Shown here in pieces: positions 51,404 through 60,320 of a DNA stretch of 64,000 bases. A program made the position numbers and the translations under genes. This DNA comes from Pimelobacter simplex (GTDB taxonomy: Bacteria > Actinomycetota > Actinomycetes > Propionibacteriales > Nocardioidaceae). The stretch spans positions 3,224,001 through 3,288,000 of the forward strand of contig NZ_CP096276.1 of NCBI RefSeq assembly GCF_024662235.1, given 5' to 3'. The notes below the pieces were generated by a model, which did not search any database, had not been told where the DNA came from, and saw nothing but the letters and a program-made list of their open reading frames with translations. Numbering within the stretch: the stretch's first letter is position 1; each line of letters opens with the position of its first letter.

Positions 51404-52330
51404 ATGATCACCGTCGAGTCCCTCTCCAAGTCCTACGGCAGCTTCACCGCCGTCGACGACGTGTCGTTCACCGCACGGCCCGGCCGGGTCACCGGCTTCC
51501 TCGGGCCCAACGGGGCCGGCAAGTCCACCACCATGCGGGTCATGGTCGGCCTGACCGGTCCGGGCAGCGGCGAGGTCCGCGTGCTCGGCCGCCGGTTCGC
51601 CGAGCTGCCCGACCCCGGCCGCGAGGTCGGCGTCCTCCTCGACGCCTCCGCCCAGCACGCGGGGCGCACCGGCCGGGAGATCCTGACCATCGCCGCGCTG
51701 ACCATGGGCCTGCCCCGGACCCGGGTCGACGAGATGCTCGAGCGGGTCAGCCTCACGCCGGACGAGGCCAGCCGCCGGGTGCGCAACTACTCCCTCGGCA
51801 TGCGCCAGCGGCTCGGCATCGGCACCGCGCTGATGGGCGACCCGGAGGTGCTCATCCTCGACGAGCCCGCCAACGGACTCGACCCGGCGGGCATCCGCTG
51901 GATGCGGGACCTGCTGCGCGACTTCGCCGACCAGGGCGGCACCGTGCTGCTCTCCTCGCACCTGCTCCACGAGATCGAGGTCATCGCCGACGACCTGGTC
52001 GTCATCGGCAACGGCCGGATCGTCGCCCAGGGCACCAAGGAGGAGCTGCTGGCCGGTGCCGGCACGCTCGTCCGCGCTGCGGACGGCGGCAGCCTGGCCG
52101 CCGCGCTCACCGCCGCCGGCATCGCCGCGCGGCCCACCTCCGGCGGCGCCGTGCTCGCCGAGGCCGACCTGACCCGCGTGGGCCAGGCCGCGTTCGCCGC
52201 CGGCATCGCCGTCACCGAGCTGCGCGCCGCCGACGGCGCCGGCCTGGAGGAGATGTTCCTGGCGCTCACCGCCGAGAGCCAGCGCGACGTCGTCAGCCAC
52301 ACCACGAACCCCGAAGGAGCAGCGGCATGA
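51404..52330 (+). CDS. ABC exporter ATP-binding protein
   Basis: ATPase of 308 residues of the BcrA/CcmA exporter type: Walker A G-P-N-G-A-G-K-S-T, signature Y-S-L-G-M-R-Q-R, Walker B V-L-I-L-D-E-P, and the switch His in L-S-S-H-L-L-H-E-I-E. The C-terminal 80 residues are a regulatory extension. Pairs with the permease gene, whose ATG overlaps its stop by 4 bp. Such exporters often give resistance to peptides or drugs; the substrate is unknown. Confidence 0.93.
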   Translation: MITVESLSKSYGSFTAVDDVSFTARPGRVTGFLGPNGAGKSTTMRVMVGLTGPGSGEVRVLGRRFAELPDPGREVGVLLDASAQHAGRTGREILTIAALTMGLPRTRVDEMLERVSLTPDEASRRVRNYSLGMRQRLGIGTALMGDPEVLILDEPANGLDPAGIRWMRDLLRDFADQGGTVLLSSHLLHEIEVIADDLVVIGNGRIVAQGTKEELLAGAGTLVRAADGGSLAAALTAAGIAARPTSGGAVLAEADLTRVGQAAFAAGIAVTELRAADGAGLEEMFLALTAESQRDVVSHTTNPEGAAA

Positions 52331-53145
52331 CCGCCACCACCGTGGACGCCGTCCCCGACGTCGCCCCCACCGCCACCCGGAGCCGTCCGGTGCCCGCCCC
52401 CACCCCGTTCCGCCGGGTGCTCCGGGTCGAGCTGCGCAAGATGTTCGACACCCGCTCGGGCTTCTGGCTGATGGCCAGCATCGTCATCACCTCGGTCATC
52501 GCCACCGCCCTCACGGTCATCCTCGGCAACCGCGACACCCTCGACTTCGAGGACTTCGCCGCGGCGATCGGCTCCCCCATGTCGATCGTGCTGCCGATCA
52601 TCGGCGTCCTCGCGGTGACCAGCGAGTGGAGCCAGCGCACCGCGCTGACGACGTTCACGCTGGTCCCCCACCGCAGCCGGGTGCTCAGCGCGAAGGTGCT
52701 CAACACCCTGGCCATCGGCCTGGTCTCGATGGTCATCGCCCTCGGCGTCGGCGCACTCGGCAACCTGCTCACCGCGATGATCACCGGCAACGACGCGGTC
52801 TGGAACATCTCGGCCGGCACCTTCGCCCAGATCGTGCTCGCCAACGAGCTCGGGATGCTGCTCGGCTTCGCGCTGGGCCTGCTGTTCCGCAACTCCCCCG
52901 CGGCGATCGTCGGGTACTTCGTGGTCATCCTGGTGCTGCCGACGCTGTCCGGTGCGCTGGCCTCGGCCCAGGACTGGTGGGCCGACAACGCCGGCTGGTT
53001 CGACCTCAACCAGACCCGGTTCCTGCTCTTCGACGGCGGGCTGAGCGGCCAGGAGTGGGCCCAGCTGGGCCTGACCTCCGTGCTGTGGATCGCGCTCCCG
53101 CTCCTCCTCGGCCTGCGGCTGGTGCTGCGCTCCGAGGTCAAGTAG
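52327..53145 (+). CDS. ABC exporter permease
   Basis: ABC-2-like permease of 272 residues with about six membrane helices, beginning after a Pro/Arg-rich cytoplasmic stretch and L-R-V-E-L-R-K-M-F-D-T-R-S-G, typical for this class. Contains W-S-Q-R-T-A-L-T-T-F-T-L-V-P-H-R. Coupled to the ATPase by a 4-bp overlap; a strong hairpin follows 21 bases downstream. Confidence 0.9.
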   Translation: MTATTVDAVPDVAPTATRSRPVPAPTPFRRVLRVELRKMFDTRSGFWLMASIVITSVIATALTVILGNRDTLDFEDFAAAIGSPMSIVLPIIGVLAVTSEWSQRTALTTFTLVPHRSRVLSAKVLNTLAIGLVSMVIALGVGALGNLLTAMITGNDAVWNISAGTFAQIVLANELGMLLGFALGLLFRNSPAAIVGYFVVILVLPTLSGALASAQDWWADNAGWFDLNQTRFLLFDGGLSGQEWAQLGLTSVLWIALPLLLGLRLVLRSEVK

Positions 53146-53166
53146 CCACTCCTCCACCCCCACCGG

Positions 53167-53195
53167 CGGCCCGTCCTGCGATGCAGGGCGGGCCG
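53167..53195 (+). terminator. Hairpin terminator after the ABC exporter operon
   Basis: Stem of 13 bp (CGGCCCGTCCTGC / GCAGGGCGGGCCG, one T-G wobble) with a 3-base loop GAT, 21 bases after the permease stop. No T tract, as is common for GC-rich actinobacterial terminators. Confidence 0.75.
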
Positions 53196-53203
53196 TCGTC
53201 GTA

Positions 53204-53282
53204 GTTGCCCCAAATCGGTGAGTCGCGCCCCGGTGTTTGGTGCGAATCTCGTGCTGTCTCGACCGACTCACCTGGGGGCAAC
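53204..53282 (+). promoter_or_regulatory. Long-range hairpin covering the ribosome site of the PKD protein gene
   Basis: GTTGCCCC (53204-53211) pairs with GGGGCAAC (53275-53282), and GGTGAGTCG (53217-53225) with CGACTCACC (53264-53272). The 3' arm includes the G-rich ribosome site just before the GTG at 53284. The unpaired 38-base interior could fold further. If transcribed, this leader would hide the ribosome site until opened. Confidence 0.6.
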
Positions 53283-53283
53283 T

Positions 53284-56163
53284 GTGCGACGTCGACACCA
53301 CCACGTCCGGATCTTCCTGCTCGTCGCGGCCGTGGTGGCCGCTCTCCTCGCGACCGGCGCCGCGGGACCGCCGGCCACGGCGCAGCCCGCTCACCACCGG
53401 CTGATCCCGTCGGCAGTGCCGGCGACCACGCCGAACATCCTCGACGGCAAGACGCTGGCCATCGCCGAGGTCGGCCGCAAGGTGTTCGTGGGCGGCACGT
53501 TCACCACGACGCAGAACTCCGGGACGAGCGCGCAGCTCGCGACGCCGTACCTGTTCGCGTACGACCGGGTGACCGGCCTGGTCGACCAGACGTTCAAGCC
53601 CGCGCTCGACGGCAGCGTCGTCGCGGTGGTCCCGTCCCCCGACGGCAGTGCGCTCTACGTCGCCGGCACGTTCAAGCTCGCCGGGACCACCAAGGTCCGC
53701 AACGTCATCAAGATCGACACGAGCACCGGCGCACTGGTCACCGCGTTCAAGAACCCGAGCCCCAACGGCAGCGTCCTCGACCTCGCCCTGGTCGGGAACC
53801 GGCTGCTCCTGGCCGGCAGCTTCACCACCGTCGCGACGCTGCCCCGGGCCGGCCTGGCCTCGCTGGACGCCACCACCGGAGCCGTCGACGACTACCTCAA
53901 GGTCGCCGTCGACACCAACCACAACTGGCCCTCCGGTACGGCGAAGGCCCCGGTCGGCGTCGCCAAGCTGGCGGCCAGCCCCGACGGCACGCGCTTGGTC
54001 GCGATCGGCAACTTCAAGCACGCCGACGGCCTCGACCGCGACCAGGTCGCGCTCCTGCGGCTCGGGCCCGACAACGCCTACGTCGACCCCACGTGGGCGA
54101 CCCAGCGCTACACGCCGGCCTGCCAGAAGAACGCCTTCGACTCCTACGTCCGCGACGTCGACTTCTCCCCCGACAGCACCTACTTCGTGATCGCCGCGAG
54201 CGGCGCGGGCTACAACGGCACGCTGTGCGACTCCGCCTCGCGCTTCGACGTCGCCGCGACCGGGACCGCCGTCGAGCCCACCTGGCAGGCCGCGACCGGC
54301 CAGGACTCGCTGCTCTCGGTCGCCGTGGCCGACAACGCGGTCTACGTCGGTGGCCACCAGAAGTGGATGAACGCCATCCAGAGCGGCGCCGACCAGCAGG
54401 CCGGCCAGGTGCCGCGGCCCGGCCTGGCCGCGCTCGACCCGGCCAACGGCATGCCGCTGGCCTGGAACCCCGGCCGGCACCCGCGTGGCGACGGCGCCGA
54501 GGAGCTGCTCGCCACCGACAACGGGCTCTACGTCGGCAGCGACACCGAGTACATCGGCAACCGCCAGTACTACCGCGCGCGGCTCGCGTTCTTCCCCGTC
54601 GACGGCGGCACCGCGCCGGTCGCGGAGCCGGACCCGGTGCTGCCGCGCAGCCTCTACCGGCTCTCCCAGAACACGGTGACCACCCGCCAGTTCACCGGGA
54701 CGACCGCGACCGTGCCGGCCACGGTGACCACCACGGGCGGGGCCAACTGGAACAGCGTGCGCGGCGCCTTCATGATCGGCTCCAAGCTGGTCTACGGCGC
54801 GACCGACAACAAGTTGCACTACCGCACGTTCAACGGCACCGCCTTCGGTCCCGACACCGTGATCGACCCCTACAACGACCCGGTGTGGAGCGATGTCGTC
54901 AGCAGCGGCGGCACGGCGACCTACCGCGGCCGGGTGCCCACCCTCTACGGCCAGCTCTCGGGCGTGACCGGCATGGCCTACGCCAACCACCGGCTGTACT
55001 ACACGCGCTCGGGCAACAGCAAGGTGTTCTGGCGGTGGTTCTCCCCCGACAGCATGGTCGTCGGCGCCGCGGAGTTCAGCGTCCCGTCGTCGGGCTTTCC
55101 CCTCCTGCGCGACGCCCGCAACCTCTTCTACGCCGACGGCAAGCTGTGGGCGGGGATGACCACGAACGACCTGTGGAGCATGCCGGTCACCGACGGCATC
55201 GCGAGCGGCGGCTGGACCAAGATCACCGGTGGCGGCGTCGACACCAACCCACAGTGGTCGAGCGGGACGGTCTTCCTCGGGCCGCTGGCCAACCAGGCAC
55301 CCACCGCCGCGTTCACCTCGGCCTGCACCGGTCAGACCTGCGGCTTCGACGGCCGGGCCTCGGACGACGCCGACGGCACGGTCACCTCGTGGGCCTGGAC
55401 CTTCGGGGACGGCGGCACCGGCACCGGTGCCCAGCCCGACCACGTCTACTCCGCGCCCGGGACCTACCAGGTCACGCTCACCGTGACCGACGACGACGGC
55501 GCGAGCACCGCGCTCGTCCAGCCGGTCACGATCGCCGCCCCGGCCAGCACGATCGGCTTCCGCGACGCCACCGGCAAGGTCACCAACGCGACGAGCATCG
55601 TGACCCCGGTGCCGGCGAGCGCCCAGGCCGGCGACGGGCTGATCGCGGTCGTCTCGGCGGGCACGACCGTCGTACCGGCGGCGCCGCCGGGGTGGACCCA
55701 GGTCGGCGCGCCCGCCAGCACGGACGCGATGACGACCGTCGTGTGGCAGCGGGTCGCAGCGGCGGACGACGCCGGGCGCAACGTGACGGTCTCCTTCGGG
55801 ACCACGGCCGTCAAGGCGACCCTCACCGTGCTCGCCTACTCCGGCACCGATCCCGGCGGGCCGGTCGCGGCGCTGGCCGGGAGCGGGGAGACCACCGCCA
55901 CCACGGCGCACCGCAGCCCGTCGGTCGTCTCGCCCGGCAACTGGGTGGTGACCGTGTGGGCCGACCGCTCCTCGACGACCACGACGTTCACCGAACCGGC
56001 TGGGGCCACCGTGCGCCAGCGGCTGATCGGGACCGGGGGCGGGCACGCCGACCAGCTGGTGGCCGACACCGCGGGCCCGGTCGCGTCCGGACCGTACGGC
56101 GACCAGGTGGCCACCACCGACGCGGCCGCGAAGGGAACCTCGGTGACGCTGGCGCTGCACTGA
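53284..56163 (+). CDS. Large secreted beta-propeller/PKD protein
   Basis: Exported protein of 959 residues. GTG at 53284 follows GGGGGCAAC and starts a signal peptide (R-R-R-H-H-H-V-R-I-F-L-L-V-A-A) ending near A-T-A-Q; an earlier in-frame GTG at 53218 lies inside the leader hairpin. Residues 50-460 carry propeller-like repeats of the form V-(F/Y)-V-(G/A)-G-(T/S/H)-F (V-F-V-G-G-T-F, L-Y-V-A-G-T-F, L-L-A-G-S-F, V-Y-V-G-G). A PKD domain (about 670-752) has A-W-T-F-G-D-G-G and a C-terminal beta domain follows. No catalytic residues recognised; probably adhesion or polymer binding. Confidence 0.85.
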   Translation: MRRRHHHVRIFLLVAAVVAALLATGAAGPPATAQPAHHRLIPSAVPATTPNILDGKTLAIAEVGRKVFVGGTFTTTQNSGTSAQLATPYLFAYDRVTGLVDQTFKPALDGSVVAVVPSPDGSALYVAGTFKLAGTTKVRNVIKIDTSTGALVTAFKNPSPNGSVLDLALVGNRLLLAGSFTTVATLPRAGLASLDATTGAVDDYLKVAVDTNHNWPSGTAKAPVGVAKLAASPDGTRLVAIGNFKHADGLDRDQVALLRLGPDNAYVDPTWATQRYTPACQKNAFDSYVRDVDFSPDSTYFVIAASGAGYNGTLCDSASRFDVAATGTAVEPTWQAATGQDSLLSVAVADNAVYVGGHQKWMNAIQSGADQQAGQVPRPGLAALDPANGMPLAWNPGRHPRGDGAEELLATDNGLYVGSDTEYIGNRQYYRARLAFFPVDGGTAPVAEPDPVLPRSLYRLSQNTVTTRQFTGTTATVPATVTTTGGANWNSVRGAFMIGSKLVYGATDNKLHYRTFNGTAFGPDTVIDPYNDPVWSDVVSSGGTATYRGRVPTLYGQLSGVTGMAYANHRLYYTRSGNSKVFWRWFSPDSMVVGAAEFSVPSSGFPLLRDARNLFYADGKLWAGMTTNDLWSMPVTDGIASGGWTKITGGGVDTNPQWSSGTVFLGPLANQAPTAAFTSACTGQTCGFDGRASDDADGTVTSWAWTFGDGGTGTGAQPDHVYSAPGTYQVTLTVTDDDGASTALVQPVTIAAPASTIGFRDATGKVTNATSIVTPVPASAQAGDGLIAVVSAGTTVVPAAPPGWTQVGAPASTDAMTTVVWQRVAAADDAGRNVTVSFGTTAVKATLTVLAYSGTDPGGPVAALAGSGETTATTAHRSPSVVSPGNWVVTVWADRSSTTTTFTEPAGATVRQRLIGTGGGHADQLVADTAGPVASGPYGDQVATTDAAAKGTSVTLALH

Positions 56164-56205
56164 GCCGGATCGGAGTAGGTTCGCCTTCGACCCCGGAGGT
56201 GGAGC

Positions 56206-56646
56206 ATGGACCTGACGTCGGCCTGGTGGTTCTGGGCACTGCTGTCGGCGGCCTTCGCCGCCCTGACCGCGATCTTCGCCAAGGTGGGGGTCAAGGACGT
56301 CGACTCCGACGTGGCGACGTTCGTGCGGACCGTGGTCATCCTGGTCACGCTCGGGCTGATCCTGCTCGCGCTCGGCAAGCTGCACACCGGGGGGCTCAGC
56401 CAGATCGGGACGCGGACGTGGGTGTTCCTCGTGCTCTCCGGGCTGGCCACCGGGGCTTCGTGGATCTGCTACTTCCGCGCGCTCAAGATCGGGGACGCCG
56501 CCCTGGTCGCGCCGGTGGACAAGCTCAGCGTCGTCCTGGTCGCGATCTTCGGGGTCACCCTGCTCGGCGAGCGGCTCTCGGGCCTGCAGTGGGTCGGGGT
56601 CGCGCTGGTCGGCGGCGGGGCGGTGCTGCTGGCGGTCAGCGGCTAG
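56206..56646 (+). CDS. Single-domain EamA-type membrane protein
   Basis: Membrane protein of 146 residues with about five helices, equal to one EamA (DMT superfamily) half: F-A-A-L-T-A-I-F-A-K-V-G-V near the start and the family end motif V-A-I-F-G-V-T-L-L-G-E-R-L-S. It probably works as a dimer. The stop codon TAG lies inside the 6-bp duplication made by the IS insertion, so the gene escaped damage. Confidence 0.85.
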   Translation: MDLTSAWWFWALLSAAFAALTAIFAKVGVKDVDSDVATFVRTVVILVTLGLILLALGKLHTGGLSQIGTRTWVFLVLSGLATGASWICYFRALKIGDAALVAPVDKLSVVLVAIFGVTLLGERLSGLQWVGVALVGGGAVLLAVSG

Positions 56647-56647
56647 G
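56642..56647. repeat. Target site duplication, left copy (GCTAGG)
   Basis: GCTAGG directly left of the IS end; the identical copy lies at 57729-57734 directly right of the other end. It includes the TAG stop codon of the EamA-type gene. Confidence 0.9.
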
Positions 56648-56659
56648 TGTACCCGGCCA

Positions 56660-57625
56660 TCAGGTTGGTAGCAGCCGGCTGATCGGCGGCTTACCTCCGA
56701 GTGCGCTGTGGCGGCGTTCAGTGTTGTAGTGCTCGAGCCAGGGCGCAAGGGCGGCTACTCGCTCGTCGTTGCTGGCGAAGGCGCGACGGTAGGCCCACTC
56801 GGTGGTCAGGGTCCGGTTGAGGCGCTCCACCTTCCCGTTCTGCCAGGGACAGTGCGGCTTGATGAACCTCTGCTTGATGTCGTGCTCGGCGCATACGGCA
56901 CGTAGCGACCATCGGTAGGCCCAGGCGTTGTCTGTCATCAGACGCTCGATCCGGGTGATGCCATGGGCTGCGAAGTAGTCGATCGCGCGCTCGAGGAACG
57001 CGGCGCAGGTCGGGCCCTTCTCGTCAGGCAGCACCTCGCTGTAGGCCAGGCGGGAGTGGTCGTCGACGAGTGAGTGAACGAAGTCGAACCCGACCTTGGT
57101 GTTGCGATCGCGCATGATCGACCCGGCTCCGCGGCCGTGAGCCTTCCAGCCGCCGCCGGCGGGGATCTTGCCGAGCTTCTTGACATCCATGTGGACCAGC
57201 TCGCCAGGCCGCTCTCGCTCGTAGCGGGTCGCGGTCTGCTTCGAGGATCGGATCACCTCGCCGGTGATCGGATCCAGCTCGCGAAGGTAGGGCACGTGGT
57301 GGCGGCGCAGGATCCGCGACACTGTGCGGGCAGGAACGCCGACCTTCGCTCCGAGGACATCGGGTCCGTCGCGATGCTCGGCACGCGCGGTGAGAACCTT
57401 CTGCTCGACCTCGTTGCTGGTCTTGGTGGGCATCGAGTGGGGGCGTGAGGAGCGGGTGGCCAGGCCGTCTTCGCCTTCGGCGGTGTAGCGGTCGATCCAG
57501 GTCTTCACGCACTTGCGGGACACGCCCATCGCCGCAGCGATGTGGGCTTGTTTCCAGCCTGCTTGGTGGCGTTGGACGATCAGGCGCCGACCGTGAACGG
57601 TCAGCCGGGCACTACCGTGGGACAC
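56660..57625 (-). CDS. IS481-family transposase
   Basis: DDE transposase of 321 residues: N-terminal helix-turn-helix (R-L-I-V-Q-R-H-Q-A-G-W, then M-G-V-S-R-K-C-V) followed by an rve integrase core with D in H-M-D-V-K-K, D in T-D-N-A-W-A-Y, and E in N-G-K-V-E-R-L-N. GTG at 57625 is chosen because GGAGG lies 5 bases upstream; an ATG 15 codons earlier lacks a ribosome site. The ribosome site lies inside a hairpin (57625-57683). Confidence 0.95.
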   Translation of the reverse strand: MSHGSARLTVHGRRLIVQRHQAGWKQAHIAAAMGVSRKCVKTWIDRYTAEGEDGLATRSSRPHSMPTKTSNEVEQKVLTARAEHRDGPDVLGAKVGVPARTVSRILRRHHVPYLRELDPITGEVIRSSKQTATRYERERPGELVHMDVKKLGKIPAGGGWKAHGRGAGSIMRDRNTKVGFDFVHSLVDDHSRLAYSEVLPDEKGPTCAAFLERAIDYFAAHGITRIERLMTDNAWAYRWSLRAVCAEHDIKQRFIKPHCPWQNGKVERLNRTLTTEWAYRRAFASNDERVAALAPWLEHYNTERRHSALGGKPPISRLLPT

Positions 57626-57683
57626 GAGAACCTCCGGGTTGGAGTGGGCCTTAGACAAGCCACATCCCATTCGGAGGTTCTCG
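57625..57683 (-). promoter_or_regulatory. Hairpin masking the transposase ribosome site
   Basis: CGAGAACCTCCG (57625-57636) and CGGAGGTTCTCG (57672-57683) are perfect 12-bp complements. In mRNA read from outside the element the GGAGG ribosome site and part of the start codon would be paired, which would limit transposase made by read-through. This is a known strategy in some insertion sequences. Confidence 0.6.
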
Positions 57684-57751
57684 TTCGTTCAACCAGGCTC
57701 GCCGCTACCAACGTCCTGGCCGGGTACAGCTAGGGCGTACCTAGGGCGGGT

Positions 57752-58048
57752 CTAGGCGCCCGCGCGCAGGTCCGGGCAGTCGGGCGGGAGCAGGTCGGTG
57801 AGCGGCACCTCGAGCACCTGGCAGAGCGCGAGCAGCACCCGCAGCTGGGGGTTCATCGGGGTGTCCGGGCGCGAGCGCCCCTGCTCGTACTTGTAGTAGG
57901 TGTAGCCGGAGATGCCGGCCCGGCGGGCGACCTCCTCCTGGCTCAGGCGCCGGGCCGCGCGGGCCCGCTGGAGGTTGATGCCGAGGGCGCGGGCGTAGGG
58001 CCCCCAGACGAGGTCGACGCGAAGATCCGGATCCGCCACGCCTGTCAT
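57752..58048 (-). CDS. XRE-family helix-turn-helix regulator
   Basis: Small DNA-binding protein of 98 residues with an XRE/Cro-C1 domain: L-Q-R-A-R-A-A-R-R-L-S-Q-E-E-V-A-R-R-A-G-I (about 24-44), then Y-T-Y-Y-K-Y-E-Q-G-R-S-R-P. The ATG at 58048 gives M-T-G-V-A-D-P-D; an adjoining ATG and a much longer upstream frame exist but the latter is low in protein character. Divergent from the DUF6907-like gene, a pairing often seen in Streptomyces and relatives. Confidence 0.82.
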   Translation of the reverse strand: MTGVADPDLRVDLVWGPYARALGINLQRARAARRLSQEEVARRAGISGYTYYKYEQGRSRPDTPMNPQLRVLLALCQVLEVPLTDLLPPDCPDLRAGA

Positions 58049-58206
58049 CATTCCCGGATGACCATGCAGGGACGACCATACTGATGTGGTCTTTCGGGCG
58101 CCGGACCGGCCGGCTGTGGACGACCGAGGGGCGGCAAGGGGGTTCTGTCCGTGGTTCGTCGTATGGTCCCGGGACACGATGGCGATGGACGTGGGGGGCG
58201 GTGACG

Positions 58207-58542
58207 ATGACGGTACGGCGACCGAGCTGGCTCGAGGAGCCCTGCCCGCGCTGGTGCACGCGTGAGCACCGGGAGGAGGACCATCCCGACGATCGCTACC
58301 ACCAGAGCGAGGCGGAGCTCGTGCCCGCGGTCGCGGGCAGCGGTGAGGCGGTCCCCCTCACCGCCACGCTCGCGGCGACCACGCTCGGGGTCCGGGTAGG
58401 GCGCCACGTCGGCGACGACCTGACCTGGTTGGTGGTCGAGGCGCTGGAGGCGCCGCGGCCCCGGCTGGTGCTGACCACCGAGTCGGCCGGGGCGCTGCAC
58501 CGGGCGCTCGGGGCCCAGCTCGAGCTGGCGGCGGGGCGCTGA
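58207..58542 (+). CDS. DUF6907-like protein
   Basis: Protein of 111 residues with C-P-R-W-C-T-R-E-H-R-E-E-D-H-P-D-D-R-Y-H near the start, a Cys/His pattern that could bind metal and that I associate with the DUF6907 family of actinomycetes. The rest is a small beta-rich domain (L-T-W-L-V-V-E-A-L-E-A). ATG at 58207 lies 8 bases after GGGGGG. Function unknown. The 8-bp tandem repeat starts at its stop codon. Confidence 0.68.
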   Translation: MTVRRPSWLEEPCPRWCTREHREEDHPDDRYHQSEAELVPAVAGSGEAVPLTATLAATTLGVRVGRHVGDDLTWLVVEALEAPRPRLVLTTESAGALHRALGAQLELAAGR

Positions 58543-58636
58543 GCCGCCGAGCGGCGGAGCGGCTGAGCGGCTGAGCGGCTGAGCGGCTGAGCGGCTGAGC
58601 GGCGGAGCGGCGGAGCGGCGGAGCGGCGGAGCCGGA
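58541..58636. repeat. 8-bp tandem repeat array (GAGCGGCK)
   Basis: Twelve consecutive 8-base units from 58541; ten of them (58549-58628) are exactly GAGCGGCT or GAGCGGCG, five with T in a block and the rest with G, flanked by one degenerate unit on each side. It starts inside the stop codon of the DUF6907-like gene and lies before the convergent ilvC gene. Confidence 0.93.
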
Positions 58637-58640
58637 GACG

Positions 58641-58690
58641 CCGAACGGGCGGCCCGGCCGCACGAGGTGCGACCAGGTCCGCCCGTTCGG
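58641..58690 (-). terminator. Hairpin downstream of ilvC
   Basis: Perfect 12-bp inverted repeat CCGAACGGGCGG (58641-58652) and CCGCCCGTTCGG (58679-58690), with a 26-base interior that can pair further. It lies 24 bases after the ilvC stop, between convergent genes, and could end transcription from both sides. Confidence 0.6.
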
Positions 58691-58714
58691 AGCGACGCGG
58701 TGGGCGAGGTCAGG

Positions 58715-59746
<1,032 letters not shown>

Positions 59747-59777
59747 CTACTCCTTGCTGGTTGGGGTGGTGGGAATT

Positions 59778-60320
59778 TCAGTCGTTGGCGGCCGGCGGCA
59801 CCGGGACGGCGACGGGCTTGCTGCGCTCGGAGATCGAGCGCGACCCGCGGCCGATGGCCACCATGCCGGACTGCACGAGCTCGCGGATCCCGAAGGGCTC
59901 GAGCACGCGCAGGAAGTCGGCGATCTTGCCGTCGTTGCCGACGATCTGCATGGTCACGGCGTCGGCGGAGACGTCGATGACCTTGGCCTTGAACAGCTGG
60001 ACGACGTCGAGCACCTCGCCGCGGTTGTCCGCGGTGGCGCCGACCTTGACCAGGACGAGCTCGCGCGCGACCGAGGCGGTCGGGTCGAGCTCGACGATCT
60101 TGATGACCTCGACCAGCTTGTTGAGCTGCTTGGTCACCTGCTCGAGGGGCGAGGAGTCCACGTTGACCACGATGGTCATCCGGGAGATCTCGTCGTGCTC
60201 GGTCGGGCCGACCGCGAGCGACTCGATGTTGAAGCCGCGGCGGCTGAACAGCGCCGAGATCCGGGCCAGGACGCCGGGCTTGTCCTCGACGAGGACCGAC
60301 AGGGTGTGCTTGGCCATCAC
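59778..60320 (-). CDS. ilvN: Acetolactate synthase small (regulatory) subunit
   Basis: Regulatory subunit of 180 residues. The N-terminal ACT domain ([17 protein letters not shown]) binds valine for feedback inhibition, followed by the C-terminal IlvH-type domain. Its start overlaps the ilvB stop by 4 bp. Confidence 0.95.
   Translation of the reverse strand: MMAKHTLSVLVEDKPGVLARISALFSRRGFNIESLAVGPTEHDEISRMTIVVNVDSSPLEQVTKQLNKLVEVIKIVELDPTASVARELVLVKVGATADNRGEVLDVVQLFKAKVIDVSADAVTMQIVGNDGKIADFLRVLEPFGIRELVQSGMVAIGRGSRSISERSKPVAVPVPPAAND

Larger units (their letters stand above)
56648..57728 (-). mobile_element. IS481-family insertion sequence
   Basis: Element of 1081 bp bounded by imperfect inverted repeats of about 28 bp beginning TGTACCCGGCCA at both ends; after four mismatched bases (TCAG left, GGAC right) both continue GTTGGTAGC. 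One transposase gene nearly fills it. Direct 6-bp duplications GCTAGG flank it exactly. The element looks intact and recent. Confidence 0.93.

Noticed and set aside
53204..53282. Known riboswitch (for example c-di-GMP or c-di-AMP) in the PKD leader
   Set aside because: None of the conserved core sequences of these classes is present; only the pairing geometry is notable, so it is reported as an unclassified hairpin.
51787..56748. Long minus-strand open frame opposite the ABC exporter and PKD protein
   Set aside because: Opposite-strand shadow of well-supported genes, with low-complexity Arg/Gly/Asp content and no domain.
58541..58636. Possible CRISPR array
   Set aside because: Units are 8 bp and contiguous, without spacers; it is a simple tandem repeat. 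The 20-bp array at 27461-27540 fails for the same reason.
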